Part shown: positions 1 to 8,124 of the stretch, in pieces
Position numbering within the stretch: position 1 is the first letter of the stretch
Layout of the letters: the number at the start of each line of letters is the position of its first letter
From: an uncultured Streptococcus sp.
GTDB taxonomy: Bacteria > Bacillota > Bacilli > Lactobacillales > Streptococcaceae
Direction of reading: 5' to 3'
DNA length: 12,843 nt
Assembly: GCA_916048145.1 (NCBI GenBank)
Contig: CAJZGT010000023.1
Coordinates: 1 to 12,843 of the forward strand
Translations under genes and position numbers: made by a program
Notes under the pieces: generated by a model
Databases searched by the model: none
Seen by the model: the letters and a program-made list of their open reading frames with translations, nothing else
What the model was told of the DNA's origin: nothing

Positions 1-55
1 TCCGTCCTTTCTCGATCTTAGCTTTTCTTCAACCCACTACAGTTGACAAAGAGCC
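1..55. mobile_element. Terminus of a probable ISL3-family insertion sequence (partial, runs off the left edge)
   Basis: Read on the minus strand, the sequence beyond the last gene changes at position 55 into GGCTCTTTGTCAACTGTAGT, followed by a G- and A-rich stretch. ISL3-family elements characteristically begin with GG(C/G)TCTTT, and from memory this stretch resembles the IS1167-like ends scattered through pneumococcal genomes. No transposase codons can be seen because only 55 bases are in the window, so it could be a whole element or a remnant. It lies 13 bases past the TGA stop of the final glycosyltransferase gene, so it does not truncate that gene. It may separate the visible operon from whatever followed it. 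ISL3 elements normally duplicate 8 bases of target. The adjacent 8 bases at 56-63 would be one copy, and the partner lies outside the window. The family assignment is from recalled similarity only. Confidence 0.5.
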
Positions 56-68
56 GAAATTTTTAGAT

Positions 69-1124
69 TCATTCATTTAAAGCTTGCAATGCGGAAAGAA
101 GATATGAACCCTCACGAATTTTTTGACCTACAGACTTAGCATTTTTGACCAAATCTTGATACTTTTCTTGAGACAAATGTTCCAATACTTCTTCTAAGTC
201 AAGTAAACTCTCAACACTAATTCCACACTCTTTTTCTAAGACGAAATTAGCCAAAGCAGATTGCCTCCAAACAATAATAGGAAAACCAGAAGCCAAATAA
301 AGGGATGCCTTGTGGGAATTATTGTATCTCAAATACTCACCAAAGACTCCGCTACAGGTTTTAGAACTATCACCATCCCAGACTAAACCAAAGCTTCCTT
401 CTAATGCTGAAGGAAGTTCATCTGGAAGGAATGAACCCAAATAGGTTTCATTGGATAGCTTTCTAGACTCATCAAAACCAACACCATAAAGGTTATACGC
501 TGGTCTTGCAGGCAACTCATACAGGTAACCTGCTTTTTCTTGAGCCAAATTTCCGGCTACAATGATAGCCCCTTCTTTCGACAACTCTTCTTTTTCCTGA
601 TAATTCGGGATAAGATAGTCAAAAATGCCTAAACTAACTATTTTTTTCTCAGAAATTCCCTTGTCAACAAGCACTGATTTCATAACCGGATTATGAGCAA
701 TAAGACCATCAGCTTGTTTCAAAAGACTAGACTCCTGCAGATGAACACGAATTTTATGCTTCAAGGGTACTGTATCCAAATTCGCGTAGCGCAAAACTTC
801 TAAATCATGGATAATAAAGTGAACCTTCACTCCTTTACGTTGCATTCTTTTGACTAAATGAGTCGTAAAGAAACTATGATGAAGCATAGGAAATTGAATA
901 AGTAGCTGATCCCCTTCCTTCAACTTAGAGATAGCTTTGGATAGGGCTTTAGCCTTGTGGCGTTGGGCTCTAATAGTCCCCATTTGATACCAATCATCTA
1001 CCATCAATAACAAAGGACTATAGCCCTCACGAACTACTATTTCTTCAACATCGTTTCGAGCCTTATTTCCCGCATTTCGTGCACCAGAATCCTTCAGAAA
1101 TTCTTCTTTTAGATAATATTTCAT
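69..1124 (-). CDS. WbbI/Gtf3-like glycosyltransferase, probable galactofuranosyltransferase
   Basis: A soluble 351-residue protein with no signal peptide or membrane segment. It is expected to add a sugar to the lipid-linked repeat unit at the inner face of the membrane. The C-terminal half carries the pattern seen in the WbbI (beta-1,6-galactofuranosyltransferase) and Gtf3 group: GSFLPDELPSALEG followed by FGLVWDG (about residues 230-251), then EYLRYNNSHKASLYLASG with PIIVW (about 263-286), which forms the donor-binding region. The N-terminal half has LIQFPM and IIHDLEVLR (about 75-112), typical of the same fold. The gene follows glf with 24 bases between, which supports UDP-galactofuranose as donor. 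Gtf3 itself uses UDP-glucose, however, so the donor is inferred from context. AAGGA lies about 13 bases before the ATG, a rather long spacing. The length fits the family and the frame is intact. Confidence 0.8.
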   Translation of the reverse strand: MKYYLKEEFLKDSGARNAGNKARNDVEEIVVREGYSPLLLMVDDWYQMGTIRAQRHKAKALSKAISKLKEGDQLLIQFPMLHHSFFTTHLVKRMQRKGVKVHFIIHDLEVLRYANLDTVPLKHKIRVHLQESSLLKQADGLIAHNPVMKSVLVDKGISEKKIVSLGIFDYLIPNYQEKEELSKEGAIIVAGNLAQEKAGYLYELPARPAYNLYGVGFDESRKLSNETYLGSFLPDELPSALEGSFGLVWDGDSSKTCSGVFGEYLRYNNSHKASLYLASGFPIIVWRQSALANFVLEKECGISVESLLDLEEVLEHLSQEKYQDLVKNAKSVGQKIREGSYLLSALQALNE

Positions 1125-1148
1125 CTATCAATTTTATCCTTCATTATC

Positions 1149-2246
1149 TTATTTAAACTCTTCCTCTACAACATTTAGGGCACGTTCAATGACCACATGC
1201 ATGTCGTAGTATTTATAATCAGCCAAACGGCCACAGAAAATCACCTTATCATTCTGTACTGCTTCTTCTTGATATTTAGCAAACATGGCATTGTTTCTCT
1301 CATCATTGATTGGATAATAAGGTTCATCTCCACGTTTCCAATCAGCTGGGTATTCACGAGTAATAACCGTTTTATCTTGTGTTCCGTACTCAAAATGTTT
1401 ATGCTCAATAATGCGAGTATAAGGAATTTCTCGTTCTGTATAATTAACAACGGCATTTCCTTGATAATTTTCCTCATCTAGAACTTCATGCTCAAAACGA
1501 AGACTACGGTATTCTAACTCACCATGTTTATAATCGAAATATTGGTCAATCATCCCTGTAAAGACAACTTTTTCAGCAGAAGCTTCTAATTCCTGACGAT
1601 TGGCAAAAAAGTCAACTCCAAGTTCTACTTCTACATCCTTCAACATATTTTCGATGATGACATTATAGCCCCCAATTGGAATACCTTGGTAACGGTCATT
1701 GAAGTAGTTATTATCAAAAGTCAAACGAACTGGTAGACGTTTAATGATAAAGGGGGGAAGGTCAGTCGCAGAACGTCCCCATTGCTTTTCAGTGTATCCT
1801 TTAATCAACTTTTCATAAATATCTGGACCGATCAACTTGATAGCCTGTTCTTCCAAGTTTTTAGGTTCAACGTCCTTCATGTGAGCCGTTTGCTCAGCAA
1901 TCTTATTTTTCACTTCTTGAGGAGTTTTTGTCCCCCACATAGCATAGAAAGTATTCATATTGAAAGGTAGATTATAAAGGCTACCCTTGTAATTAGCTAC
2001 AGGCGAGTTGATGTAGTTGTTAAATTCAGCAAATTGATTAACATAATCCCAGACTTTCTTGTTAGAAGTATGGAAGATATGGGCACCATATTTATGAACA
2101 TTAACACCTTCTACATTTTCACAATAGATATTCCCACCAATGTGATCACGTTTATCAATAACTTTTACTTTTTTTCCACGCTTGGTTGCTTCATAAGCAA
2201 AAATTGCTCCAGACAAACCAGCACCAACGATTAGATAATCGTACAT
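1149..2246 (-). CDS. glf: UDP-galactopyranose mutase
   Basis: A flavoenzyme that interconverts UDP-galactopyranose and UDP-galactofuranose in the cytoplasm, supplying the Galf donor. The 365 residues match the usual bacterial length of about 365-390. The N terminus is a Rossmann FAD site (YLIVGAGLSGA, residues 4-14, with GxGxxG at 8-13), followed by the DKRDHIGGN motif (31-39). Further family hallmarks are KYGAHIFHT (52-60), YTEKQWG (151-157), RLPVR (170-174, carrying arginines that bind the UDP-sugar phosphates) and a C-terminal CGRLADYKYYDM segment. The start codon is one base after the wzx stop, and the ribosome-binding site AAAGGGG lies inside the last wzx codons, so translation is probably coupled to wzx. 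Together with the next gene it forms a galactofuranose module. The identification is secure. Confidence 0.97.
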   Translation of the reverse strand: MYDYLIVGAGLSGAIFAYEATKRGKKVKVIDKRDHIGGNIYCENVEGVNVHKYGAHIFHTSNKKVWDYVNQFAEFNNYINSPVANYKGSLYNLPFNMNTFYAMWGTKTPQEVKNKIAEQTAHMKDVEPKNLEEQAIKLIGPDIYEKLIKGYTEKQWGRSATDLPPFIIKRLPVRLTFDNNYFNDRYQGIPIGGYNVIIENMLKDVEVELGVDFFANRQELEASAEKVVFTGMIDQYFDYKHGELEYRSLRFEHEVLDEENYQGNAVVNYTEREIPYTRIIEHKHFEYGTQDKTVITREYPADWKRGDEPYYPINDERNNAMFAKYQEEAVQNDKVIFCGRLADYKYYDMHVVIERALNVVEEEFK

Positions 2247-2247
2247 A

Positions 2248-3672
2248 TTACACCCCTTTATTTCTGAATAACTGTTGTTTTATATCTCGTAGATTTATAA
2301 CTTTAAAAATCAAAATTAAACTGATATAAATTATTGCCCCCAAAATAGTAGAAAGTCCTACATTTAACATGGACGGTAAATTCAATAAGTCTTTTACAAA
2401 AAACAGAATTCCATACATCAATCCTGATGAAATCATAATTTTTATCATAGATCCTATAATCGGAACATCTCTTAGATAAGAGAGAGTAAAGAATAACTGT
2501 ATAGCCCAAACCAGAGACTCTGTTAAAACAGATACAATTGCTGCCCCTATATAGCCCAATTGGGGAAGAAAGAGAAGATTTAATCCGACACTAACAATAG
2601 CAGGAATTGTGGTTGAAAGCATGAACTCTCTATTTTTATTATGGGGAATCAAAATTTGAATCCCCATAATATTTGTCCAACCAATAAAGAACATTCTTAG
2701 AATCATAATAGCTATTGCATAGCGTGCATCTTGAAAATCTTTTCCCAGAAAAAAGTTAACAAAATCATCGTTTATAATTAACATACCTGCCATAATAGGG
2801 AAAATAACCAAATTATAAATCAGAAATGACATCTCATGCATTTTATTAACTGCTTTATGATTTCCTGATGATAAAAGATTTGAAACTCGTGGTAACATGA
2901 CACTTCCCAATGAAGTTACTAGGGTCAATAAAATATTGACAAGCTTTAATGCTTGATCATAGATTCCTACATCTTTTGTTGAAGCCAAAGCACCTAGCAT
3001 TGTACGATCCAAAGTAACATAGAGCGATATGGCAATCTGAGGTAAAAACAATAAGATAACTGGCTTCAAATGCTGCTTAGCATATTCCCAATCAAAGTGC
3101 GGTTTCCCAATAAACTCTCTTGCCGGCAACCACATACTTAATTGTCCCAACAATTCAAAAATGGTAAGCAAAAACACATATAAATATAGGTCGTTAGCTG
3201 ATTTTATAAATAGGAAAATAGCAATAACGCCAACCAGTTTCACTGTAATATTTCTGACTGTAATTTTTCGAAAATCCTCTAAACCTTGGAATAGCCAAGA
3301 AATATCTAAACCTCTAGAAAGTAAACTTAAGCCTAAAATATAAGCTACCGGGTTTTGCATTAACGAAAACGTTAGACAAAGCAAAATATAGAGAGTCAGT
3401 GATAAGACTGTTGCTCCAAGTTGTAAAGTATAAATTCCCCAAAAATTCTTACGAATTGTTTTTCGATTAGCAGAAATTTCCTTTGTACCATAATTGGCTA
3501 CCCCCAAGGTAGCCAACAGGATAAAGTAGGTAACAATAGAATTATAATAACCATAGGTTCCTAAATCATCAGAACTAAATACTCTGGTAACATATGGAGT
3601 CGTAATAATCGGTAAAATAATTACTAATAATTGATATGAAAGATTGTATGCATAATTTTTAAGAACCTTCAT
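2248..3672 (-). CDS. wzx: Wzx repeat-unit flippase (polysaccharide transporter family)
   Basis: An integral membrane protein of 474 residues that moves the undecaprenyl-pyrophosphate-linked repeat unit across the cytoplasmic membrane. It has some 12-14 hydrophobic segments along its whole length. The N terminus is typical of the family: a first helix containing LPIITTPYVTRVF (about 20-32), then DLGTYGYYNSI (36-46) and ANYGTKEI (59-66). A central basic and aromatic stretch contains LDRTMLGAL (about 222-230), also common in Wzx. It belongs to the MOP/MATE-like superfamily. Wzx proteins are often selective for their own repeat unit, so this one would be matched to the local glycosyltransferases. 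It follows a 141-base spacer containing a candidate promoter. GAGGAA lies about 11 bases before the ATG and is a modest ribosome-binding site. The coding sequence is visibly more AT-rich than wze or wchA. Confidence 0.95.
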   Translation of the reverse strand: MKVLKNYAYNLSYQLLVIILPIITTPYVTRVFSSDDLGTYGYYNSIVTYFILLATLGVANYGTKEISANRKTIRKNFWGIYTLQLGATVLSLTLYILLCLTFSLMQNPVAYILGLSLLSRGLDISWLFQGLEDFRKITVRNITVKLVGVIAIFLFIKSANDLYLYVFLLTIFELLGQLSMWLPAREFIGKPHFDWEYAKQHLKPVILLFLPQIAISLYVTLDRTMLGALASTKDVGIYDQALKLVNILLTLVTSLGSVMLPRVSNLLSSGNHKAVNKMHEMSFLIYNLVIFPIMAGMLIINDDFVNFFLGKDFQDARYAIAIMILRMFFIGWTNIMGIQILIPHNKNREFMLSTTIPAIVSVGLNLLFLPQLGYIGAAIVSVLTESLVWAIQLFFTLSYLRDVPIIGSMIKIMISSGLMYGILFFVKDLLNLPSMLNVGLSTILGAIIYISLILIFKVINLRDIKQQLFRNKGV

Positions 3673-3700
3673 AGGGGGATATATTCCTCACTTAACTACT

Positions 3701-3729
3701 ATTTTAAACGGAGAAAATTATTCTGTCCA
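3701..3729 (-). promoter_or_regulatory. Candidate internal promoter upstream of wzx
   Basis: On the minus strand there is TGGACA (3724-3729, five of six to the -35 consensus), a 17-base spacer, and TAAAAT (3701-3706, five of six to the -10 consensus). Transcription from it would begin about 20 bases before the wzx ATG and would cover wzx, glf and the last glycosyltransferase gene. There is no extended -10 TG. The region is very AT-rich, so chance matches are common. It is one of only a few gaps in an otherwise tightly packed operon, which makes a real promoter more plausible. Upstream in the same spacer (3774-3797) there is a small imperfect hairpin without a U-tract. Confidence 0.33.
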
Positions 3730-3813
3730 AAAATAATTATGTGAACTTTTCTGGAACATAAATAACCTAACTAGTTTCTATTTAGAGCTAAAGAAACATA
3801 TAACACAAGAACT

Positions 3814-4959
3814 TTAAACATCTTGATAATTATACCTATACTTGCTCCAAGAAATACCCATCAATAATAATAATGGATTGTACATTAACTCAAAAAATTG
3901 TGGATCAAACATTGAGTGAAGTATCAATACAATAAAAACAAGCATCTCAACTGTATTAAAGTGTCCTCTTTTATTAAGTTGATAGAAACTATACCAAATA
4001 ACAACTAGTAGAATCACTCCATAATGCAACAAAATATTTACAAAAGATGAATCAACGTATAAATAATTATCAAAAACAGACGTAGCCCTTTGTTGCAATT
4101 CCCAATCAATTCTTTGCCCAAACATATGCACGCCATATAAAGATAATGTCTTATGTCCTAAACTTAGTCTTCCTGTCAAAGCTACGTTTAAAATTTGAAA
4201 TAATTTACTGTTTGCGTTATAAAAATAAGTCAAAATGATAGGAATAAGAATCCCTGCAGTCAACGTAATTTTACCAATGGCATTCAGAATTTTTTGACTA
4301 ACTACTTTATTTTTGAATATGTACACCAATACTAATGCTAGAATTGAAAGAAAGAAAGCTGATTTCGTATCAGTATTAACGTAAAAATAATAATTCAGTA
4401 TTCCAAGCATTAGAATTTCTGATAATCTGATTTTACTTTTTCTTAAATATAGATATACTAAAGTCAGATGAAATAAATAATTAGCACCGAGACTAACATA
4501 TTGATATCCTTGGCTAAAACGGAATCGTCCTCCTAATTGGACTCTCAGCGTATTTTCAATTATGCCTAACTTTAATAGACCATATATGGAAATCATTAAG
4601 AGAACAATCGAGACTGTCCAGAGAATCAATACTTTTCTAAAATTCACATTGCTTATAGAAATAACAAATAGGATTGTTGAAATTATTGTGAGAGCATCAA
4701 AAAGTTTATGTGTCGTAATCCCAATAATGATAGACAAGCAGAAAGATGAAAAGAAGAATATCAGAAACTTACTTGAGTGTCTTTCTAATAGCAGTTTAAT
4801 CAGAAGTATTATAATAGATACTATCATAGCAACTATTCGAAAACGATAAATTTCAGGGTATTTATGGACTAAGTTTGTTTGAGCTATGAAATTAAAAAGC
4901 AACCAAATAAAGAAAGCTGAAAAATATAATAACTCTGATAATTTTATTTTTATTTTCAT
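3814..4959 (-). CDS. wzy: Wzy oligosaccharide repeat-unit polymerase
   Basis: A 381-residue integral membrane protein that joins lipid-linked repeat units on the outer face of the membrane. Hydrophobic segments are visible at roughly 10-28, 41-58, 64-80, 88-104, 110-130, 155-172, 181-196, 199-216, 230-247, 308-326, 337-352 and 359-371. Between the segments ending near 247 and starting near 308 is a large hydrophilic loop containing LTGRLSLGHKTL (261-272). A DSSFVNILLHYGVI segment (303-316) follows it. The loop position, the GR motif and the D...LL.yGi pattern are usual for O-antigen and capsule polymerases. Wzy sequences differ greatly between serotypes, so the linkage cannot be read from the protein. 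The start has an AGGTAA ribosome-binding site and lies 23 bases after the GT2 gene. Base composition is the most AT-rich in the window. Confidence 0.9.
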   Translation of the reverse strand: MKIKIKLSELLYFSAFFIWLLFNFIAQTNLVHKYPEIYRFRIVAMIVSIIILLIKLLLERHSSKFLIFFFSSFCLSIIIGITTHKLFDALTIISTILFVISISNVNFRKVLILWTVSIVLLMISIYGLLKLGIIENTLRVQLGGRFRFSQGYQYVSLGANYLFHLTLVYLYLRKSKIRLSEILMLGILNYYFYVNTDTKSAFFLSILALVLVYIFKNKVVSQKILNAIGKITLTAGILIPIILTYFYNANSKLFQILNVALTGRLSLGHKTLSLYGVHMFGQRIDWELQQRATSVFDNYLYVDSSFVNILLHYGVILLVVIWYSFYQLNKRGHFNTVEMLVFIVLILHSMFDPQFFELMYNPLLLLMGISWSKYRYNYQDV

Positions 4960-4982
4960 ATATTTACCTAAGTTTATTTAAA

Positions 4983-5948
4983 TTATCCAATCTTATTTCG
5001 AATAGTGTTATACAATTTTGCAGATACTAGAAACAATATATATTTCAATTTATTTTTCCTTGTAACATTTGGATTCGGAACAACATCTTTGAAATATTGA
5101 ATGTATTCTTTGCGTACCTTATTAACTTCGTGATACATCTTGGAACCGAGTAATGCATGGACAATGTGAAAACCATTAAAAACATACCGTACATTTAAGG
5201 CTCTAATCATTTCCTGATTGGTTGAAAAGTCTCGTTTTACATAACTCCTATTGCAATCCATTGCCTTGTAAAAGTCTAGAAGTTTTGTACTATATGCAGC
5301 ATTAACGGTACTTCCTGGTCTCCGATAATATTTATATAGATGAATGAATCCTACCGCAATCTCTCCACCTGCTGCAATATGTTCATAGGCAGTCGCTAAA
5401 TCTTCATATATCATTCCCTCTGGATAAGGATACTTTAATAAAATATCTTTCTTATAAAGTTTTCCCCCAGGAGACGTGCCTATACTATTCCCGTAAAACA
5501 TTTGAACAAGAGCTTCATCTTTATCTAGTTTCTTACTATTTTCTAATGAAAAACTCTCGCCTATACTATTTATTTTATGATCTCTTACTTCAACAATTGA
5601 GGTCACAACCAAATCGACGTCATATTTGTCTCTTAAATCAACTAAATATTCAACCGCTCTTAAATCATAATAGTCGTCTGAGTCTAGAAACATAATCCAG
5701 TCAGAGGAAGCCTCTTTCACTCCTATATTTCTAGCCCTAGATTGTCCGCCATTTTCAATATGCAGAACTTTAATTCTATCATCTTCTTGAGCATATTGGT
5801 CACAAATTTCTCCAGAACTATCCGTCGAACCATCGTCTACCAGGATAATCTCGATATTCTTATAGGTCTGCTTTCTTAAACTGCCTACACTATATTGAAG
5901 ATAGTCCTCGACATTGTACACTGGTATAACAATAGAAATCTGATCCAT
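4983..5948 (-). CDS. GT2 family glycosyltransferase (GT-A fold)
   Basis: An inverting glycosyltransferase of 321 residues that should transfer one sugar of the repeat unit from a nucleotide donor. The N-terminal GT-A domain is clear: ISIVIPVYNVEDYL (4-17), the nucleotide-binding VDDGSTDSS (37-45), GGQSRARNIGV (67-77) and the metal-binding DSDD (89-92). A further acidic element, MIYEDLATAYEH, near residue 178 probably includes the catalytic base region. The C-terminal third is basic and likely lies against the membrane. The ATG overlaps the mnaA stop in a TAATG junction, and AAGGAT precedes it, implying translational coupling. The sugar and linkage cannot be assigned from sequence alone. Its place between mnaA and wzy suggests a middle or late sugar in the unit. 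Confidence 0.92.
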   Translation of the reverse strand: MDQISIVIPVYNVEDYLQYSVGSLRKQTYKNIEIILVDDGSTDSSGEICDQYAQEDDRIKVLHIENGGQSRARNIGVKEASSDWIMFLDSDDYYDLRAVEYLVDLRDKYDVDLVVTSIVEVRDHKINSIGESFSLENSKKLDKDEALVQMFYGNSIGTSPGGKLYKKDILLKYPYPEGMIYEDLATAYEHIAAGGEIAVGFIHLYKYYRRPGSTVNAAYSTKLLDFYKAMDCNRSYVKRDFSTNQEMIRALNVRYVFNGFHIVHALLGSKMYHEVNKVRKEYIQYFKDVVPNPNVTRKNKLKYILFLVSAKLYNTIRNKIG

Positions 5949-7042
5949 TATGATAATCCTTCCAAAATGATATCAACAATACGCTCACAAGCTTTTCCAT
6001 CTCCATATGGATTACTTGCTTTACTCATCTTGCTGTACTCTGTTTCATCTTCTAGAAGCAGTTTGAAATTAGTATAAATATTTTCTTCTTCTGTTCCTAC
6101 TAATTTCAAGGTTCCTGCAGCAATCCCCTCTGGACGTTCTGTTGTATCACGCATTACCAATACTGGTTTACCTAAAGAAGGTGCTTCTTCTTGTACACCA
6201 CCCGAATCTGTTAAAATCATGTAGCTTTGATTCATAAAATTATGGAAATCAATGACTTCTAGAGGTTCAATAATTTGCATACGTTCATTGTCACCAAACA
6301 CTTTACTTGCTAGCTCACGAACTTTAGGATTCTTGTGAATAGGATATACGACTTTAACATCTTCAAACTCATTCAGGATACGATTAACTGCATTAAACAT
6401 ATTTTCCATGGGTTGACCAAAATTTTCACGTCTATGGGCTGTCAGCATGATTAGTTTACTGTCCTTAGCCCACTCTAAAATAGGATGATCATAATGATCT
6501 TGAACAGTTGTCTTCAAGGCGTCGATGACAGTATTTCCAGTAACATAGATATTCTCTCTTCCCTCTTTTAGAAGATTCTCTTTAGCCACTTCTGTCGGAG
6601 CAAAATTGAAATCCGCAATAATTGAAGTAGTTTGACGATTGAATTCTTCAGGAAATGGGCTTTGAAGATTATAAGTTCTCAATCCTGCCTCTACATGTCC
6701 AACTTTAATCCCCATATAAAATGCAGCTAAAGCTGTCGTAAAAGTGGTTGTAGTATCCCCATGAACAAGAACAATATCTGGTTTTTCCTGCTCTAAAACT
6801 GCTTGAATTTTATCTAAAATACTTGTCGTGATTGTAAATAGTGTTTGATTTGCCTTCATAATTCCTAAATCATAATCAGGAACAACTTTAAAGACATCTA
6901 AAACTTGCTCTAACATTTCTTTATGTTGGCCAGTTACACACACAAGTGTTTTGATTGAATCATTTTTCTTCAGTTCATTCACTAAGGGACACATTTTTAT
7001 TGCTTCTGGACGCGTCCCAAAAACTAACATTACTTTTTTCAT
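5948..7042 (-). CDS. mnaA: UDP-N-acetylglucosamine 2-epimerase (non-hydrolysing)
   Basis: Converts UDP-GlcNAc to UDP-ManNAc in the cytoplasm, providing the donor for the WchO-type transferase encoded just upstream. The 364 residues match the WecB/MnaA family. Hallmarks in order are FGTRPEAIKM (8-17), VHGDTTTTF (93-101, catalytic Asp), HVEAGLRT (116-123, catalytic Glu), FPEEFNRQ (130-137), TAHRREN (201-207, catalytic His) and TDSGGVQEEAPSLGKP (278-293), with TERPEG (301-306) binding UDP. There is no dehydrogenase gene such as mnaB beside it, so the product is likely used as ManNAc rather than ManNAcA. The ATG overlaps the preceding stop (ATGA), with GGGAGA six bases before it. Pneumococcal serotypes 4, 9 and 19 carry mnaA in comparable loci. 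Confidence 0.96.
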   Translation of the reverse strand: MKKVMLVFGTRPEAIKMCPLVNELKKNDSIKTLVCVTGQHKEMLEQVLDVFKVVPDYDLGIMKANQTLFTITTSILDKIQAVLEQEKPDIVLVHGDTTTTFTTALAAFYMGIKVGHVEAGLRTYNLQSPFPEEFNRQTTSIIADFNFAPTEVAKENLLKEGRENIYVTGNTVIDALKTTVQDHYDHPILEWAKDSKLIMLTAHRRENFGQPMENMFNAVNRILNEFEDVKVVYPIHKNPKVRELASKVFGDNERMQIIEPLEVIDFHNFMNQSYMILTDSGGVQEEAPSLGKPVLVMRDTTERPEGIAAGTLKLVGTEEENIYTNFKLLLEDETEYSKMSKASNPYGDGKACERIVDIILEGLS

Positions 7043-8124
7043 TTTGAATCTCCCATTAGTTTTTGATAAAATTTACGATAATTCTCTAAAAATAAAGGAT
7101 AACTAAACTTCTCTTCATAATCTTTTTTAGCTTGATGAGCTAACCTAGTTCTAAGAGTTGAGTCAGTCGCTAGACTCTCAATAGCAGAAGCTAAGGCCCT
7201 AGCATCTTTAGCAGGAACCAAGATCCCATTTTCTTTTGTAACAACTTCATTAATGCCAGGGATATCTGTCGCAACCATGGTTTTTCCATTCATAAATGCC
7301 TCAATAACATTTAGAGCCAAACCCTCAAACAATGACGAAGACACTAGGAAATCAAAACTATTAATGCATTCCACTATATCCTGTCTATACCCTAAAAAAG
7401 ATACTTTATCTTCCAGATTTAGTTCTTTAACCTTGTTTTCTAATTCGGCTCTAAGCTCTCCATCCCCAACGATAAATAAACGAAGTTTTTCATCTGAAAT
7501 CAAAGAAATAGCATCAATCAAATAGGTCAAACCTTTTTGTTCAGATAATCTTGCAATACAGCCTAGCTTGATTCCATCAAACTTCATAATCTCGTCAACT
7601 TGTCTATCTGACTGTTTCAAGATCACTCCGTTATAGATAACAGTACTATTTGCAACTCCCACATCATCTTTCAAATTTTGATTAACTGCTTGACCAACTG
7701 CAATACTATAGGCATTTTTCAGTGAAAATCTATATAAAGACAACTTATCTTTAAAGACATTATGAGCAGTGTAAACGTGGACTAGCTTAGGATTAATCAG
7801 TTTTAATACACGAATATAAAAAGCTGCCATTCGATGATGCGTATGAACCAGAGTAATATCATTTGTCTTAATAATTTGATAAATTTCAAGAAGCAATTTC
7901 AACACAGTAAGAGGATTTTTGCTGTCTATATCTTGAATTTTATGATGGATAATTCCTTGGGTCTCTAATTCTGGTTCCCAAAGGCCTCCTGTAGAAGCAA
8001 CATGGACACTATCAAACTCATCTTTCAAATCAGAACTCAACTGGTACACGATTCTCTCAGCACCACCAATATCCATCGTTCGTGAAATATGTAAAATATT
8101 ATTTTTTCGTTTTTCGTTTCTCAT
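7039..8124 (-). CDS. GT4 family glycosyltransferase (GT-B fold)
   Basis: A retaining GT-B glycosyltransferase of 361 residues, predicted to add a sugar to the growing lipid-linked repeat unit, perhaps the third. The N-terminal acceptor domain starts with ILHISRTMDIGGAERIVYQL (10-29), including the GGAER acceptor loop. The C-terminal donor domain contains IGxARL-like CIARLSEQKGL (189-199), FIVGDGELR (217-225) and the family's E-x7-E motif (E267 and E275 in SLFEGLALNVIEA). The start overlaps the end of the WchO gene by 26 bases. The overlap is A-rich, and the ribosome-binding site is weak (GAG six bases before the ATG), so coupled re-initiation is likely. The gene ends in a 4-base ATGA overlap with mnaA. 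Donor and linkage cannot be read from the sequence. It may correspond to one of the wcj genes of serotype 9, but I am not certain enough to give a symbol. Confidence 0.92.
   Translation of the reverse strand: MRNEKRKNNILHISRTMDIGGAERIVYQLSSDLKDEFDSVHVASTGGLWEPELETQGIIHHKIQDIDSKNPLTVLKLLLEIYQIIKTNDITLVHTHHRMAAFYIRVLKLINPKLVHVYTAHNVFKDKLSLYRFSLKNAYSIAVGQAVNQNLKDDVGVANSTVIYNGVILKQSDRQVDEIMKFDGIKLGCIARLSEQKGLTYLIDAISLISDEKLRLFIVGDGELRAELENKVKELNLEDKVSFLGYRQDIVECINSFDFLVSSSLFEGLALNVIEAFMNGKTMVATDIPGINEVVTKENGILVPAKDARALASAIESLATDSTLRTRLAHQAKKDYEEKFSYPLFLENYRKFYQKLMGDSK

Noticed and set aside
1197..1481. Plus-strand open frame opposite glf, plus shorter ones at 1782-1970, 2034-2234 and 4562-4849
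   Set aside because: All lie inside strongly supported minus-strand genes and show no recognisable protein features.
1752..1757. Run of six G within glf considered as a phase-variable tract
   Set aside because: Six bases is short for slipped-strand variation and the frame is intact.
3774..3797. Hairpin just after wzy considered as a transcription terminator
   Set aside because: The stem is two 5-bp parts with a bulge, is AT-rich, and has no run of U after it on the transcript, so it would not terminate efficiently.
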